The position numbers and the translations under genes were made by a program. The notes beneath the pieces were generated by a model. That model was given only the letters and a program-made list of their open reading frames with translations. It ran no database searches and was not told the origin of the DNA. Positions 1-10,496 of a stretch of DNA of 64,000 nt are shown piece after piece (the first letter of the stretch is position 1; every line of letters starts with the position of its first letter). This stretch comes from Anomaloglossus baeobatrachus (lineage: Eukaryota > Chordata > Amphibia > Anura > Aromobatidae), in contig NC_134356.1 in the NCBI RefSeq assembly GCF_048569485.1, positions 94,984,604 to 95,048,603 of the forward strand. Reading direction: 5' to 3'.

Positions 1-224
1 ATGGGGAAGACCCCTTGAAGCATTTATCACTCAAAAGTCACAGCTGTGAACAATTTTGTCCGCGTTTCACGCCATTTTTACGGACTCACCAGAAAACCTT
101 CCAAAATGACCCCAAAATGATTTTTCATGGCAGAAATGTTAAGGGCACATACGCAATAGTGAGATAGAGCTGGTGTATGTTACTTTTTGAGATTAATACA
201 TGAAAGATTTTACGTGAAAACATT

Positions 225-1168
225 GTGTGGCACTCCGATGTCCCTGAGAAGAGACGTACATGAAGGCCTCTTGAGTCTAATGTGCCCATTTTGAGGAAGT
301 GAGTCTTTGTAGTATTTTCCTTTGCCAGGGCAGTCCAAAATTGTGAGGTTCACCAATGCCCCTGCATACAGACGTGCATGAGGGCCTGTAAACCTGAAGT
401 GCCCATTGTAAGGAAGTGGGTCTATTTTAGTATAGCCCTTAGGCAGGGCAGCCAAAAATTGGGAGGCTCCACATTGTCCCTGGATAGAGACGTGCATGAT
501 GGCCTGTAAACCTGAAGTGCCCATTGTAAGGAAGTGGGTCTATTTTAGTATAGCCCTTTGCCAGGGCAGCCAAAAATTGGGAGGCTCCACGTTGTCCCTG
601 GATAGAGACGTGCATGATGGCCTGTAAACCTGAAGTGCCCATTGTAAGGAAGTGGGTCTATTTTAGTATAGCCCTTAGGCAGGGCAGCCAAAAATTGGGA
701 GGCTCCACATTGTCCCTGGGTAGAGACGTGCATGAGGGCCTCAAAACATTAAGTGTCCATTGTCAGGAAGTGGGTGTATTATAGTATAGCCCTTAGGCAG
801 GGCAGCCAAAAATTGGGAGGCTCCACGTTGTCCCTGGGTAGAGACGTGCATGAGGGCCTCAAAACATTAAGTGTCCATTGTCAGGAAGTGGGTGTATTAT
901 AGTATAGCCCTTAGGCAGGGCAGCCAAAAATTGGGAGGCTCCACGTTGTCCCTGGGTAGAGACGTGCATGAGGGCCTCAAAACATTAAGTGTCCATTGTC
1001 AGGAAGTGGGTGTATTATAGTATAGCCCTTAGGCAGGGCAGCCAAAAATTGGGAGGCTCCACGTTGTCCCTGGGTAGAGACGTGCATGAGGGCCTCAAAA
1101 CATTGTTCCCATTGCAAAGGAGCGGGTCTCCTGTCGTTGTAATGTCCATTCTGCAAAGAATGGGCAAA
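225..1168. repeat. 118-bp tandem array inside the hAT element
   Basis: The anchor GGGAGGCTCC or its variant recurs at 225, 343, 461, 579, 697, 815, 933 and 1051, exactly 118 bp apart each time. The four right-hand units are almost identical and the two left-hand units are the most diverged; the last unit decays after about 1110. The array sits downstream of the transposase stop. Subterminal repeats in hAT elements are often transposase-binding sites, but no such role is shown here. Short open frames across the array are by-products of the repetition. Confidence 0.95.
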
Positions 1169-1328
1169 AAAATTTACCACTGGGGGTATACCTGAAACAA
1201 AGGCCTAAGTATTGCAATTTGTAACGGTCATCATCATGGTGGCGCATGAGGAGAAGGAGGAGCAGTCCAGCTATTATCCAAAGTCCAGAAGTGTGTACCC
1301 ATGGGTGAGTGGAGGTACATGGCAAACT

Positions 1329-4300
1329 TTAAATTCCGCTCTCATTTGCTGGTGGTGTGGTGAAGTCTGGCCCAATCCAACCCTTGTTCATCTTGATCAG
1401 AGTCAGCCTGTCAGCATTTTCAGTTGACAGGCGGGTGCGTTTATCTGTAATGATTCCACCTGCGGCACTAAAAACACGCTCTGACAAAACGCTAGCAGCA
1501 GGGCAGGCCAGGACTTCCAAGGCGTAGAGAGCCAATTCATGCCACGTGTCCAGCTTGGATACCCAATAATTGTAAGGCACAGAGGAATGTCGGAGTACAG
1601 TTGTTCGATCTGCAAGGTACTCCTTCAGCATCTGAGCAAACTTAGGATTTCTTGTGGCACTACCCCGCACCTCAGGGGCTGTGGTGCGTGAGGGGCTGAG
1701 AAAACTGTCCCACATCTTAAAGACTGTTCCCCTACCTCTGGCGGATTGGACTTGTGCCTCTCTCGGCTGTACGCCTCGGTTGTCCACTGATTCCTGACCT
1801 ATGCCGCTAGCGTTTTGTGAGGGGAATGCTTTGCCTACTTCCGTGACTATGGCCTTCCGGAACTGCTGCATTTTGGTTGACCTCTCCTCCACGGGAATAA
1901 GAGACAAAAAGTTCTCCTTGTAGCGTGGGTCTAACAGTGTTACCAACCAGTAATGATTGTCGGCCAAGATGTTCTTAACGCGAGGGTCACGAGACAGGCA
2001 GCTTACCATAAAGTCAGCCATGTGCGCCAGACTCTTAACAGCCAGGACTTCAGTAGCCTGACCAACAAGATGACTGAACATGCTGTCCTCCTCCTCCTCC
2101 TCCTCCTCCTCCTCATCTACCCTGTCCTCTGGCCAGCCACGCTGAACCGAGGATATGACTGGTGTGCATGTCATATCCTCAATTTGGCCGGAGAGTTGCT
2201 CCATGTCTTCATCCTCCTCCTCGTCATAGTCCTCCACTGCACGTTGTGATGAGACGAGGCTGGGCTGTGCGTTATCACCCACACCCACTACTGTTTCTTG
2301 CTGCAACTCATCGCGCTCCGCCTGCAATGCATCATGTTTGTTTTTCAGCAGAGACCATTTTAGAAGGCAGAGTAGCGGTATGGTGACGCTAATAATGGCG
2401 TCATCACCACTCACCATCTTGGTGGCGTCCTCAAAGTTTTGGAGGATGGTACATAGGTCTGACATCCATCTCCACTCCTCAGGTGTTATGTGTGGAGTTT
2501 GACCCATTTCCCGACGGCTTAGGTGATGCAGGTACTCAACAACTGCCCTCTTCTGCTCACATATCCTGACCAACATGTGCAGAGTTGAATTCCAACGCGT
2601 GGGGACATCACACACCAGTCTGTGAGCCGGAAGATGCAAACGGCGCTGAAAGCCGGCAAGGCCGGCTGAAGCAGTAGGTGACTTTCGAAAATGTGCAGAC
2701 AGGCGGCGAACTTTTACCAGCAGATCAGACAGCTCTGGGTATGACTTTAGAAACCGCTGAACCACGAGGTTGAGCACATGGGCCACGCATGGAACATTTG
2801 TCAGCTGGCCTCGCCTCAAAGCCGCCACCAGGTTCCGGCCATTGTCACACACGACCTTTCCTGGCTTTAGGTTCAGAGGTGTGAGCCAGTGATCTGCCTG
2901 CTGTTTCAGAGCTGTCCACAGCTCTTCTGCATTGTGGGGTTTGTCACCTATGCAGATTAGCTTCAGCACAGCCTGTTGCCGCTTCGCCGAGGCAGTGCTG
3001 CAGTGCTTCCAGCTTGGGACTGGTGTGGAGGGTACAGTGGATGAGGATGCGCAGGAGGAGGAGGAGGCTGAAGAGCATGACATTCCGGAGCTGTAGAGTG
3101 TGGGTGAAACACTGACTGAGGTAGGGCCTGCAAACCTTGGTGTGGGAAGGACGTGTTCCGTCCCTCGCTCAGACTGGGTCCCAGCTTCCACAATATTAAC
3201 CCAGTGTGCCGTCAACGAGATGTAGCGGCCTTGCCCACAAGCACTTGTCCACGTGTCTGTGGTTAGGTGGACCTTGGGTGAAACAGCGTTATTCAGGGCA
3301 CGTGTGATGTTTTGTGACACGTGGTTATGCAACGCGGGGACGGCACACCGGGAGAAATAGTGGCGGCTGGGGACCGAGTAACGTGGGACAGCTGCCGCCA
3401 TCAGGTCACGGAATGCTTCTGTCTCCACCAGCCTAAAAGGCAACATTTCCAGCGCAAGCAGTCGCGAAATGTTAGCATTTAGAACTGTGGCATGTGGGGT
3501 GTTGGCAGTGTATTTGCGCCTGCGTTCAAAGGTTTGCTGAATGGATAACTGAACGCTGCGCTGGGACAAGGACGTGCTTGATGATGGTGTTCTTTCTGCG
3601 TAGGCAACTGCAGGTGCAGGAGTGGAGGAGGCTTGTTCGCAGGCAGCATGGACAGGGGATTGGCTCGCATGCACAACCAGCGAAGACGTAGCAGTGACAT
3701 CAGCAAGCACTGCTCCTCGACTCTGTTGTACTTCCCACAAAGTCGGGTGCTTGGCTGACATGTGCCTGATCATGCTGGTGGTGGTCAGGCTGCTAGTTTT
3801 GGTACCCCTGCTGATGCTGGCACGGCAGGTGTTGCAAATGGCCTTTTTTGAATCATCTGGATCCAACTTAAAAAACTGCCAGACTCGGGAAGACCTAACA
3901 TTTGTACAGGCACCTTGTGTCGTCGTGTTGTTCCGGGGAACGGTTGCCTGACTTCTGCCTGGGGCCACCACCCTGCTTCTTACTGCCTGTTGTGATGCTA
4001 CGCCTCCCTCCCCCTGTGCACTGCTGTCCTCGCTCTGCATATCCTCCTGCCAGGTTGGGTCAGTTACTGGATCATCCACCACGTCGTCTTCCTCTTCCGC
4101 ACCCTGCTCCTCCTCCTGACTTGCTGACAATTGTGTCTCATCATCGTCCACCACTTGTTGAGACACGTTGCCAACTTCGTGAGAACGTGGCTGCTCAAAT
4201 ATTTGGCCATCTGTACAGACGATCTCCTCATGACCCACTTCAATATGAGCTGGCGAGAGGCCAGAATGTGTGAATGGAAACGTGAACAGCTCTTCCGAGT

Positions 4301-4706
4301 GTCCAAGTGTGGGATCATTAATGTCCGAGGAGGACGTGTACTCAGCCTGGTGGTAGGAAGGAGGATCAGGTTCAGAAATGTGCGGTGCAGTATCACGGCT
4401 ACTGACACTTGACCGTGTGGAAGACAGAGTGTTTGTGGTGGTGCCAATCTGACTGGAAGCATTATCTGCTATCCAACTAACAACCTGTTGACACTGGTCT
4501 TGGTTCAAGAGCGGTGTACTGCTGCGGTCCCCAAGAATTTGGGACAGGACGTGCGAGCGACTAGATGTGGCCCTTTGTTGTGGCGAAATTAGAGCTTGCC
4601 CACGACCTCGGCCTCTGCCTGCACCACCATCACGTCCACTTCCTTGTTCCTTGCCAATGCCCTTGCGCATTTTGCAATGCTGTGCACTGCTGACGTGTAT
4701 ATTCAC
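1329..4706 (-). CDS. hAT-family transposase with BED zinc finger, 1125 aa
   Basis: This encodes a cut-and-paste transposase that should act in the nucleus on its own element's ends. Residues 1-270 are low-complexity, rich in S, T, E, D and Q. A BED-type zinc finger spans about 274-324, with C291, C294, H315 and H320 as candidate ligands. The RNase-H-like core follows, with candidate acidic residues in TTDTWTS (D484) and VVCDNGRN (D621) and a CVAH pair at 640-643. A run of glutamates comes from a CCT-type microsatellite near 2083-2115. The C-terminal dimerisation region is clear, with SERVFSAAGG close to residue 1076 and a tail of about 50 residues. The frame has no stop or shift over 3.4 kb, so the protein may still be made. 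I chose the first ATG of the open frame; a start slightly downstream, closer to the BED finger, is possible. The long acidic N-terminus is unusual for a hAT protein. Confidence 0.9.
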   Translation of the reverse strand: MNIHVSSAQHCKMRKGIGKEQGSGRDGGAGRGRGRGQALISPQQRATSSRSHVLSQILGDRSSTPLLNQDQCQQVVSWIADNASSQIGTTTNTLSSTRSSVSSRDTAPHISEPDPPSYHQAEYTSSSDINDPTLGHSEELFTFPFTHSGLSPAHIEVGHEEIVCTDGQIFEQPRSHEVGNVSQQVVDDDETQLSASQEEEQGAEEEDDVVDDPVTDPTWQEDMQSEDSSAQGEGGVASQQAVRSRVVAPGRSQATVPRNNTTTQGACTNVRSSRVWQFFKLDPDDSKKAICNTCRASISRGTKTSSLTTTSMIRHMSAKHPTLWEVQQSRGAVLADVTATSSLVVHASQSPVHAACEQASSTPAPAVAYAERTPSSSTSLSQRSVQLSIQQTFERRRKYTANTPHATVLNANISRLLALEMLPFRLVETEAFRDLMAAAVPRYSVPSRHYFSRCAVPALHNHVSQNITRALNNAVSPKVHLTTDTWTSACGQGRYISLTAHWVNIVEAGTQSERGTEHVLPTPRFAGPTSVSVSPTLYSSGMSCSSASSSSCASSSTVPSTPVPSWKHCSTASAKRQQAVLKLICIGDKPHNAEELWTALKQQADHWLTPLNLKPGKVVCDNGRNLVAALRRGQLTNVPCVAHVLNLVVQRFLKSYPELSDLLVKVRRLSAHFRKSPTASAGLAGFQRRLHLPAHRLVCDVPTRWNSTLHMLVRICEQKRAVVEYLHHLSRREMGQTPHITPEEWRWMSDLCTILQNFEDATKMVSGDDAIISVTIPLLCLLKWSLLKNKHDALQAERDELQQETVVGVGDNAQPSLVSSQRAVEDYDEEEDEDMEQLSGQIEDMTCTPVISSVQRGWPEDRVDEEEEEEEEEDSMFSHLVGQATEVLAVKSLAHMADFMVSCLSRDPRVKNILADNHYWLVTLLDPRYKENFLSLIPVEERSTKMQQFRKAIVTEVGKAFPSQNASGIGQESVDNRGVQPREAQVQSARGRGTVFKMWDSFLSPSRTTAPEVRGSATRNPKFAQMLKEYLADRTTVLRHSSVPYNYWVSKLDTWHELALYALEVLACPAASVLSERVFSAAGGIITDKRTRLSTENADRLTLIKMNKGWIGPDFTTPPANESGI

Positions 4707-5514
4707 TACTTGTGCGTTATATCAAAGTTTCTGGAAATTGCACACAAGTGCACCTGTACGCTGCCACCAACAGGCACACACGTGCGGTTTTAAAAACCAA
4801 GCACGGACGCAATAAGAACCTAACAGGTTTTTTTGGGGAGCGACAATTACAGACAAGTCAGACACTATCTGGACTGTTTTACACTGTGTACACCAGCCCC
4901 AGATATGATGAAGGCTGGTATACGGTCACCACTACCCTGCCTGCCTGCCTGCCTGTATACTGGTACAATAGTCCTGACAAGGACTCTTTTGGTCACTAGC
5001 CTGTATTCAGACCTGGCTATACCCTGCCTGTATATAGCAACAATAGTCCTGAGAAGGACTCTGCTACTGTACTCCGACCTGGCTATACCCTGCCTGCCTG
5101 TATACAACTAGAATAGTCCTGAGAAGGACTTCTGGTCACACTGTTTGCAGCCCTGCAACTGAAAAAGCTATAAAGGGCCGCAAAGCTTTCCCTGAATCAG
5201 CGACACTCTCCCTGCACTGACAGTCTGGATAGCTGTGAGCAGAGCACAGCGCGCCGGCCGATATAAAGGCTCGGTCACGCTGTGCAGGCCAGCCAATCAC
5301 TGCAATTCCACAACTAACAGGGCTGTGGCATTGCAGTGGTCTGCCAGCCAATCCCTGCATGAGGGCTGGCTCTCAAAAGAGCGCCAACATGCAGAAATGA
5401 AGACCACGAGTACAGCACGAGTATCGCGAGATTACTCGGTCCCCGCCGAGCAGCCCGAGTACAGCGATACTCGTGCGAGTACCGAGTAGTTACAAGCATG
5501 CTCGCTCATCACTA
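4707..5514 (-). repeat. Upstream subterminal region and right terminus of hAT
   Basis: This is the presumed promoter and right end of the hAT element. AATAGTCCTGAGAAGGACT or a close variant occurs near 4967, 5042 and 5112, in a loose 70-75 bp repeat mixed with CCTG tracts. The outer 150 bp contain GC-rich inverted motifs (CGAGTAC/GTACTCG) leading to the terminus. A TATA-like GCTATAAAG at about 5167 and GATATAAAGG at about 5260 could serve transcription, but no start site can be assigned. Confidence 0.6.
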
Positions 5515-6159
5515 ATGATATTATATAATTTTGTTCAGTATGTTTCTGTATTTTTCTTCAGTATATTTTTGTATTTTTGATCAGTATATTTTCGTTCAGT
5601 GTATTTTTGAAGCGTGAGCTGCAGATTTTATTGGTAGCATCATAATATACTGTATTTTGTTTTCTTTATTCCTTATCCAAAAGCCCCAAAACATTAATTC
5701 TGATGTTTAATTTTCTCTGACGTTTATTTGATGTGTTGGATTTTATTCATTATTATTTTGTTTTTGAATGGAAAAAGGGAGAGGGAGTTAAACTTTTAGG
5801 GTGTTTTTATTTTTTGTATTGTTTTTAACTATGTTTATCTATCATTTGCATATTTCCTTTAGTCATTGTTGTACATTAGGATATAATTTTAGAATATATA
5901 TTTTCCCCAATTTGTGAAAAGTATTTTTCATATATTTCCTATATTCAAAGCATGAAGCATATTAAAGACGTACCAAAGACCCCTTTCACATCGTGGTCCG
6001 ATCTCCATTCAGTAGTCCCATTGGAGCTTCCGTTCAAACTCCCTGCAAAGCAGGTTTTGGATGTATGCGCTGACAGGGCCATTGACTATAATGGTGCAGA
6101 CGGAGCCATAGTGTGCTCTGTTGTGCACCATTTTTGAGAGTATTTGCTTTCTGGAAGCG
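5515..6159. other. AT-rich stretch, nothing recognised
   Basis: This is low-complexity T-rich DNA with several TCAGTATATTTT-like repeats between 5535 and 5600. I see no coding potential, terminal repeats or RNA gene here. Confidence 0.6.
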
Positions 6160-6340
6160 GACACCCAATGGGGCTCACAATCCAAATTCCTTATCTGTAT
6201 GTCTTTGAGGTCTGGGAGGAAACCCTCGCAAACACACGGAGAACGTACACACTCCTTGCAGATGATGTCGTTGGTGGGATTTGAGTCCAGGACCCCAGTG
6301 CTGCAAAGCAACAGCATTCACCACTGAGCCCCCGTTCTAC
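6160..6340 (-). repeat. tRNA-derived SINE, 3'-truncated copy
   Basis: On the minus strand the sequence starts near a degraded box A (equivalent of TGGCTCAGTGGTTAGCACTG) and box B (GGATTTGAGTCC on the plus strand). It continues through the conserved body that includes GAGAACGTACACACTCCTTG. The L2-like tail seen in the complete copy at 11988-12242 is missing. Family naming (V-SINE or a close relative) is from memory of vertebrate SINEs. Confidence 0.75.
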
Positions 6341-7112
6341 CCATTGATGAAACTCACGTTCTTCAAAAAGAAAAAAATAAATTATTTTTAATTATACTGT
6401 GTTTTCATTCTAATGATTAACATTTGTATTATTTTTACTTTTAAAGACCACTCATTACAGGGTGCTGTTCACAGACAATGTGTCTAGGGCCGTACATAAT
6501 AGATCTCCAGTGTTCCCCTTGGCTACACAATGCATCCTGTCAGAGTCACACCCTGGCCTGAAATCAGGACGTGACGGCCACACAATATAGCTTCAAATGC
6601 ATGTTTTCCCATATCTGTAATAGGTTATGAACTGCCTTTATCATGGTACATTTTGCTGTGAGAAAACACATGAAGCTAAAGAAACAATCATTTCAATCTG
6701 ATCTTTGGGTGAAGTAGATGATGACTTTGAGGTGATGGCTCCACGCAGCAATTCGAGATGATTTAGGAGTAATAAATGGCCATCACTGTGGATTGAGAGC
6801 ATAAATGTAATGGTAAATAAAAGCGAGTGGATATAAATAGATGGGGAGTGTTCGGCTTTCTTCTTACATAAAAGGTCATCTGTAAACAGATACATGAGCT
6901 GTGAGTACAAAGCAGCAGTGTACCAGTGCTGGGAATGATTCCTAACCAGACCCGAAAAGTTATCTTGTGCCGCCTCAGAGAAGTGTTTGCGGTTGCATCC
7001 AGATTTATTTATTTCATATCTCTACTGCCCACCACGGTTACACCTTGCATTAGGCGTGAGATCACTTTGCCATTGATAGAGCTTTTTTTCCCTGACTGCA
7101 GGTAGCATTATG
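6341..7112. other. No recognisable feature
   Basis: Apparently unique sequence. It has no long open frame with recognisable motifs and no terminal repeats. One short minus-strand frame near 6641-6910 has no recognisable domain. Confidence 0.55.
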
Positions 7113-7214
7113 TCAAACATGCTATCCATAGAGAACAATTGTAGAAAAAGGGTTTTCTATACCGCGCCAATGATCACAAAATGGAAATCAGGATTGATGT
7201 GGCTTTATTGTAGC

Positions 7215-7262
7215 ACAGGTCTACGCGTTTCAGGAGCTCTGCTCCCTTCCTCAGGACCATAG
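7215..7262 (-). ncRNA. Hammerhead ribozyme-like motif, left arm
   Basis: Read on the minus strand, CTGAGGA (7248-7254) is followed by a G-rich stem II and then GAAACGCGTA (7222-7231). The last stretch gives a minimal stem III (ACG/CGU) and an A at the cleavage position. The core matches CUGANGA...GAAA...UH. The conserved U before GAAA makes stem II slightly irregular, so activity is uncertain. Confidence 0.6.
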
Positions 7263-7280
7263 AAACAACATCAATGTTTC

Positions 7281-7328
7281 TATGGTCCTGAGGAAGGGAG
7301 CAGAGCTCCTGAAACGCGTAGACCTGTG
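7281..7328 (+). ncRNA. Hammerhead ribozyme-like motif, right arm
   Basis: This mirrors the motif of the left arm: CTGAGGA at 7288-7294, stem II GGAG/CTCC, and GAAACGCGTA at 7311-7320 with the predicted cleavage after A7320. A transcript through both arms would fold on itself, so each ribozyme competes with the long hairpin. Confidence 0.6.
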
Positions 7329-8128
7329 CTACAATAAAGCCACATCAATCCTGATTTCCATTTTGTGATCATTGGCGCGGTATAGAAAACCCTTTTTCTA
7401 CAATTGTTCTCTGTTATCAAGTCACCTGGGGTTGCCGCTGCCTGGATCTATTTGTCTATGCGATTATAGTAGTTGTGACTGTCACAACTACAGTTGGTGA
7501 GTATATTTGCTCCCATGCCTATTGCCCTGTGCCTATAAGGGTAAGACCCTATTGCGCTTCATTTTCTCCACAGCTCCTCCTCTCAAACATGCTATCCATG
7601 TACTATTCTGTAAGCAAAAATACTGAAACTGGCAAAAGCAGGGTTAACTTTGTACAGAGATAAATCTCTTTTTGATCTGGCCAGGGATATTCATTGCAGG
7701 ATGTGGAGTATTGGACAATGGCAACTAGCAGGGGCTGGCACATTTCAGCCAGGAGGGAAATCACTAGACAGGGGTCCTCGATTTGCAGTGGGCCACCTTT
7801 GACCTGTTTATCTCTCACCGCTTTATTAGAGCAGCAGAGGTCACAGGATTTAAAAATAGGCTGGTACATAGATATGGGAACAGAACCAAACTTGCTGCAT
7901 ACAAACATACTGCAATAGAAGCAAATGGACTACAAAGTTAAAGGAACAGAACTGACTACAAAGACATGAGAGTGGAACCAATATAGCTACATAGATACAG
8001 AACCAAAAGGAGCTAATTACATAGATATGGGAACCGAAAGGAGCTAACTACATAGATATGGGAACAAAACCGAGCTTGCGGCGTATATAGATCCTGCAAT
8101 AGAAGCAAACTGACTACATAGATATAGG

Positions 8129-8998
8129 CAAGACAAAACAATCACTGATCTCGGGGAGACCAGCCGGAGAAAACACTGCCGGCAGCCAGCAAAAGCGCTC
8201 AAAACAGTGGAAATCCTAGGTGCATTGCCCCCTGGGAAATATGCAAATCAAAAAATGATCCGTGGAGCCTCTGTTAGGAGTCTCGACACAGAAAATAGTC
8301 AGATATCCCTCCGAAAAGGACCTAGCCAAGGAGTGGCTCTTTTTAGGAGACCACCATAACCACCATATTAAGTGGCCCTTTTAGTCAATATCCAACTCTT
8401 TCACGAGTTTAAAGATATGACAAGGGAAATACCAAGGCCAAGTATCCATCCACAGACAGGTGGGCCACTTAATATGGTGGTTATGGTGGTCTCCTAAAAA
8501 GAGCCACTCCTTGGCTAGGTCCTTCCCGGAGGGATATCTGGCTATTTTGTGTGTTGAGACTCCTAACAGAGGCTCCACGGACCTTTATTTGATTTGCATA
8601 TTTCCCAGGGGGCAATGCACCTAGGATTTCACTGCTTTGAGCGCCTTTGCAGGCTTCCAGCAGTGTTTTCCCTGGCTGGTCTCACCGAGATCAGTGATTG
8701 TTTTGTCTTGCTGGTCTACTAGGCATTGCTCCCACCTAGCCTGAATCCTACTGCACACTGATGAGGGGCAATACCCCGAAACAGCTGTCTGTGGATGGAT
8801 ACTTGACCTTGGTATTTCCCTTGTCATATCTTTAAACTCATCAAAGAGTTGGATATTGACTAAAAGGGCCACTTAATATGGTGGTTATGGTGATCTCCTA
8901 AAAAGAGCCACTCCTCGGCTAGGTCCTTCCCGGAGGGATATCTGGCTATTTTCTGTGTCGAAACTCCTAACAGAGGCTTCATGGACCTTTTTTCGATT
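8129..8998. mobile_element. Penelope-type terminal-repeat insertion, inverted duplicate
   Basis: TACATAGATATAGG occurs at 8115-8128 and 8999-9012. This fits a 14-bp target duplication, although the host is itself repetitive. The left part (about 8135-8460) is the reverse complement of the right part (about 8461-8870), and a further direct partial copy follows to 8998. A canonical hammerhead lies at 8752-8800. There is no reverse transcriptase, so this is a non-autonomous or 5'-truncated copy consisting only of terminal repeat. Confidence 0.7.
8752..8800 (+). ncRNA. Canonical hammerhead ribozyme
   Basis: The core is textbook. CTGATGA lies at 8758-8764. Stem II is GGGG/CCCC closed by a five-base loop (8765-8777). 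GAAA lies at 8778-8781, stem III is ACAG/CUGU with almost no loop, and cleavage is expected after C8789. Stem I can form between CACA just before the core and TGTG just after it. The very short stem III is the form known from retroelement hammerheads. Confidence 0.85.
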
Positions 8999-9719
8999 TA
9001 CATAGATATAGGAATTGAACTAACTGACTACATAGACATGAGAATGGAACCAAGATTACTACATAGATATGGAAATCGAAAGGAGCTAACTACATAGATA
9101 TTGGAACCAAATGGAGGCTAACTACATAGAAATGGGAACAAAACCGAGTTTGCTGTATACATAGATACTGAAAACAGAACCAAATTGACTACATAGATGT
9201 AGGCAGTGAACTAATTGACTAAAAAGACACGAGACTAGAACAAGATGACTACATAGATAAGGAGTTTACTACAGAGATATGGGAGTAGAACTGAGCTTAC
9301 TTCAGAGATATAAGTGCAGAACCAAGCCTATTAAAGAGATATAGGAGCAGAACCGAGTTTACTACAGAGATACAGGAACAGAACCAAGCTTACTACAAAG
9401 ATAAGGGAGCAGAACCAAGCTTACTACAGAGGTATGGGAACTGAGCTTTTTGCAGATATATGGGAACAGGACTGAGCTTACTACAGAAATACGGGAACGG
9501 AACCAAGTTTTCTTTATAAATACAGGAACAGAATCATGCTAGCTAAGTCTACTACATAGATACAGCAACAGAATCAAGCCTCCTACATAGATACAGGAAC
9601 AAAACCAAGTTTACTGCACAAACAGAATAGAACTAAGCTTACTGCTAAAATAGGGTACCATAACTGAGCTTACTACATAGATATGGGAGCACAACCGTGC
9701 TTAATACATAGATACAAGG

Positions 9720-10020
9720 AAGGAAAAAAGGAAAAGTAGCCAGATCACAATGTAGTGAAATCTAGGAATCAGTCACAGTCTCCGCATAAAATATGCCCTG
9801 GCCAGGGTTGCATAGGATCAACAAACTGAAGAAATCCAGCAAAACCAGCAGGTAAGGAACAATAAAAACTTATTTTTTTAAACTTGAAAATAAAAATCTG
9901 AACAGGTACTGGTGCTGACAGATATGAAGCAGAAGGAAGATTATCCGACGCGTTTTGACATTATGAATGTCTTAATAATGGATTATCTCAAGCCAGCAAA
10001 CCTACTTCTATAAAGTACTT
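9720..10020 (-). mobile_element. Probable Penelope-type insert with degenerate hammerhead
   Basis: This block interrupts the minisatellite and has different base composition, including a run of T and A near 9875. On the minus strand around 9945-9985 there is a degraded hammerhead: stem II CATT/AATG, then AAAACGCGTCGG. The 5' CUGANGA box is no longer recognisable. Boundaries are approximate, and the flanks (ATACATAGATACAA versus ATACATAGAACAA) only loosely resemble a target duplication. Confidence 0.45.
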
Positions 10021-10150
10021 ATTGCATACATAGAACAAATCTAAGCTTACTGCTAAAATATGGTACCATAACTGAGCTTACTATATAGATTTGGGAGCAA
10101 AACCACGCTTAATACATAGCTACAGTATCATAACCCAGCTAAATACATAT

Positions 10151-10496
10151 ACAATTACCTAGTTAGGCTCTTTTGAACACTATCTTTCAAAAAAAAACAA
10201 AACAAAAAGCCCTTTTGGAAACTTTATTTTCACCCTCAAAAAATATTTCCAGATTCTGTGTTAAGATATGGCTGTTTATATACTTTCTGCGCTCGTCACA
10301 TCACTGCTCTATATGAGTTTTAAATAGAGACACCTGCAAACCTCTTTTTCCTCTGATAAACCCAACTGAAACTAGGATAGAAGCAGAAGAGAAAGTGCTT
10401 GGAAAGTGCTCCTCTCTATCATTATGATATACAGCGCGGTTAGGAGTGCAGAGAGAGTAAAAAAAGCTGAATCCTAATAGTAGTGACACGCCCACA
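10151..10496. other. No recognisable feature
   Basis: A-rich sequence at the left and apparently unique DNA to the right. No terminal repeats or conserved coding frame are visible. Confidence 0.5.

Larger units (their letters stand above)
1..5514 (-). mobile_element. hAT DNA transposon, autonomous-looking, left end outside window
   Basis: The element runs off the left edge. Its right end reads GCTCGCTCATCACTA and stops at about 5514, a terminal sequence of the frog hAT type (TAGTGATGAGCGAGC read inward). The parts inside the window are an eight-unit 118-bp tandem array, one long transposase frame on the minus strand, and an upstream GC-rich subterminal region. The eight bases after the end (5515-5522) would be the target duplication, but its partner lies outside the window. 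The uninterrupted 3.4-kb frame suggests a young copy. Family assignment rests on the transposase motifs and the terminus. Confidence 0.85.
7130..7582. mobile_element. Palindromic Penelope-type insertion with 17-bp target duplication
   Basis: TCAAACATGCTATCCAT occurs at 7113-7129 and again at 7583-7599 and brackets this insertion. Bases 7130-7412 form a near-perfect inverted repeat: arms of about 137 bp around a 9-nt centre near 7271. Each arm carries a hammerhead-like motif (CTGAGGA, then GAAACGCGTA). About 170 bp of non-palindromic tail follow. Long target duplications, inverted terminal repeats and hammerheads are known for Penelope-like elements, so I infer a short non-autonomous Penelope derivative. 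No coding sequence is present. Confidence 0.75.
7862..10150. repeat. Decayed minisatellite of about 35-bp units, split by insertions
   Basis: The stretches 7862-8128, 8999-9720 and 10020-10150 consist of loosely repeated phrases such as CTACATAGATATGGGAAC and AGAACCAAGCTTACTACAG, with units of roughly 30-40 bp. The units are strongly diverged, which points to an old array. A Penelope-type insertion (8129-8998) and a further insert (about 9720-10020) interrupt it. No protein is encoded. Confidence 0.8.

Noticed and set aside
225-1168. Regular repeats that might be read as a CRISPR-like array
   Set aside because: Units are contiguous 118-bp tandem repeats without unique spacers, in a eukaryotic hAT element.
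3902-4462. Overlapping frames on both strands opposite the hAT gene
   Set aside because: They are shadows of the 1125-residue transposase frame and contain no domain of their own.
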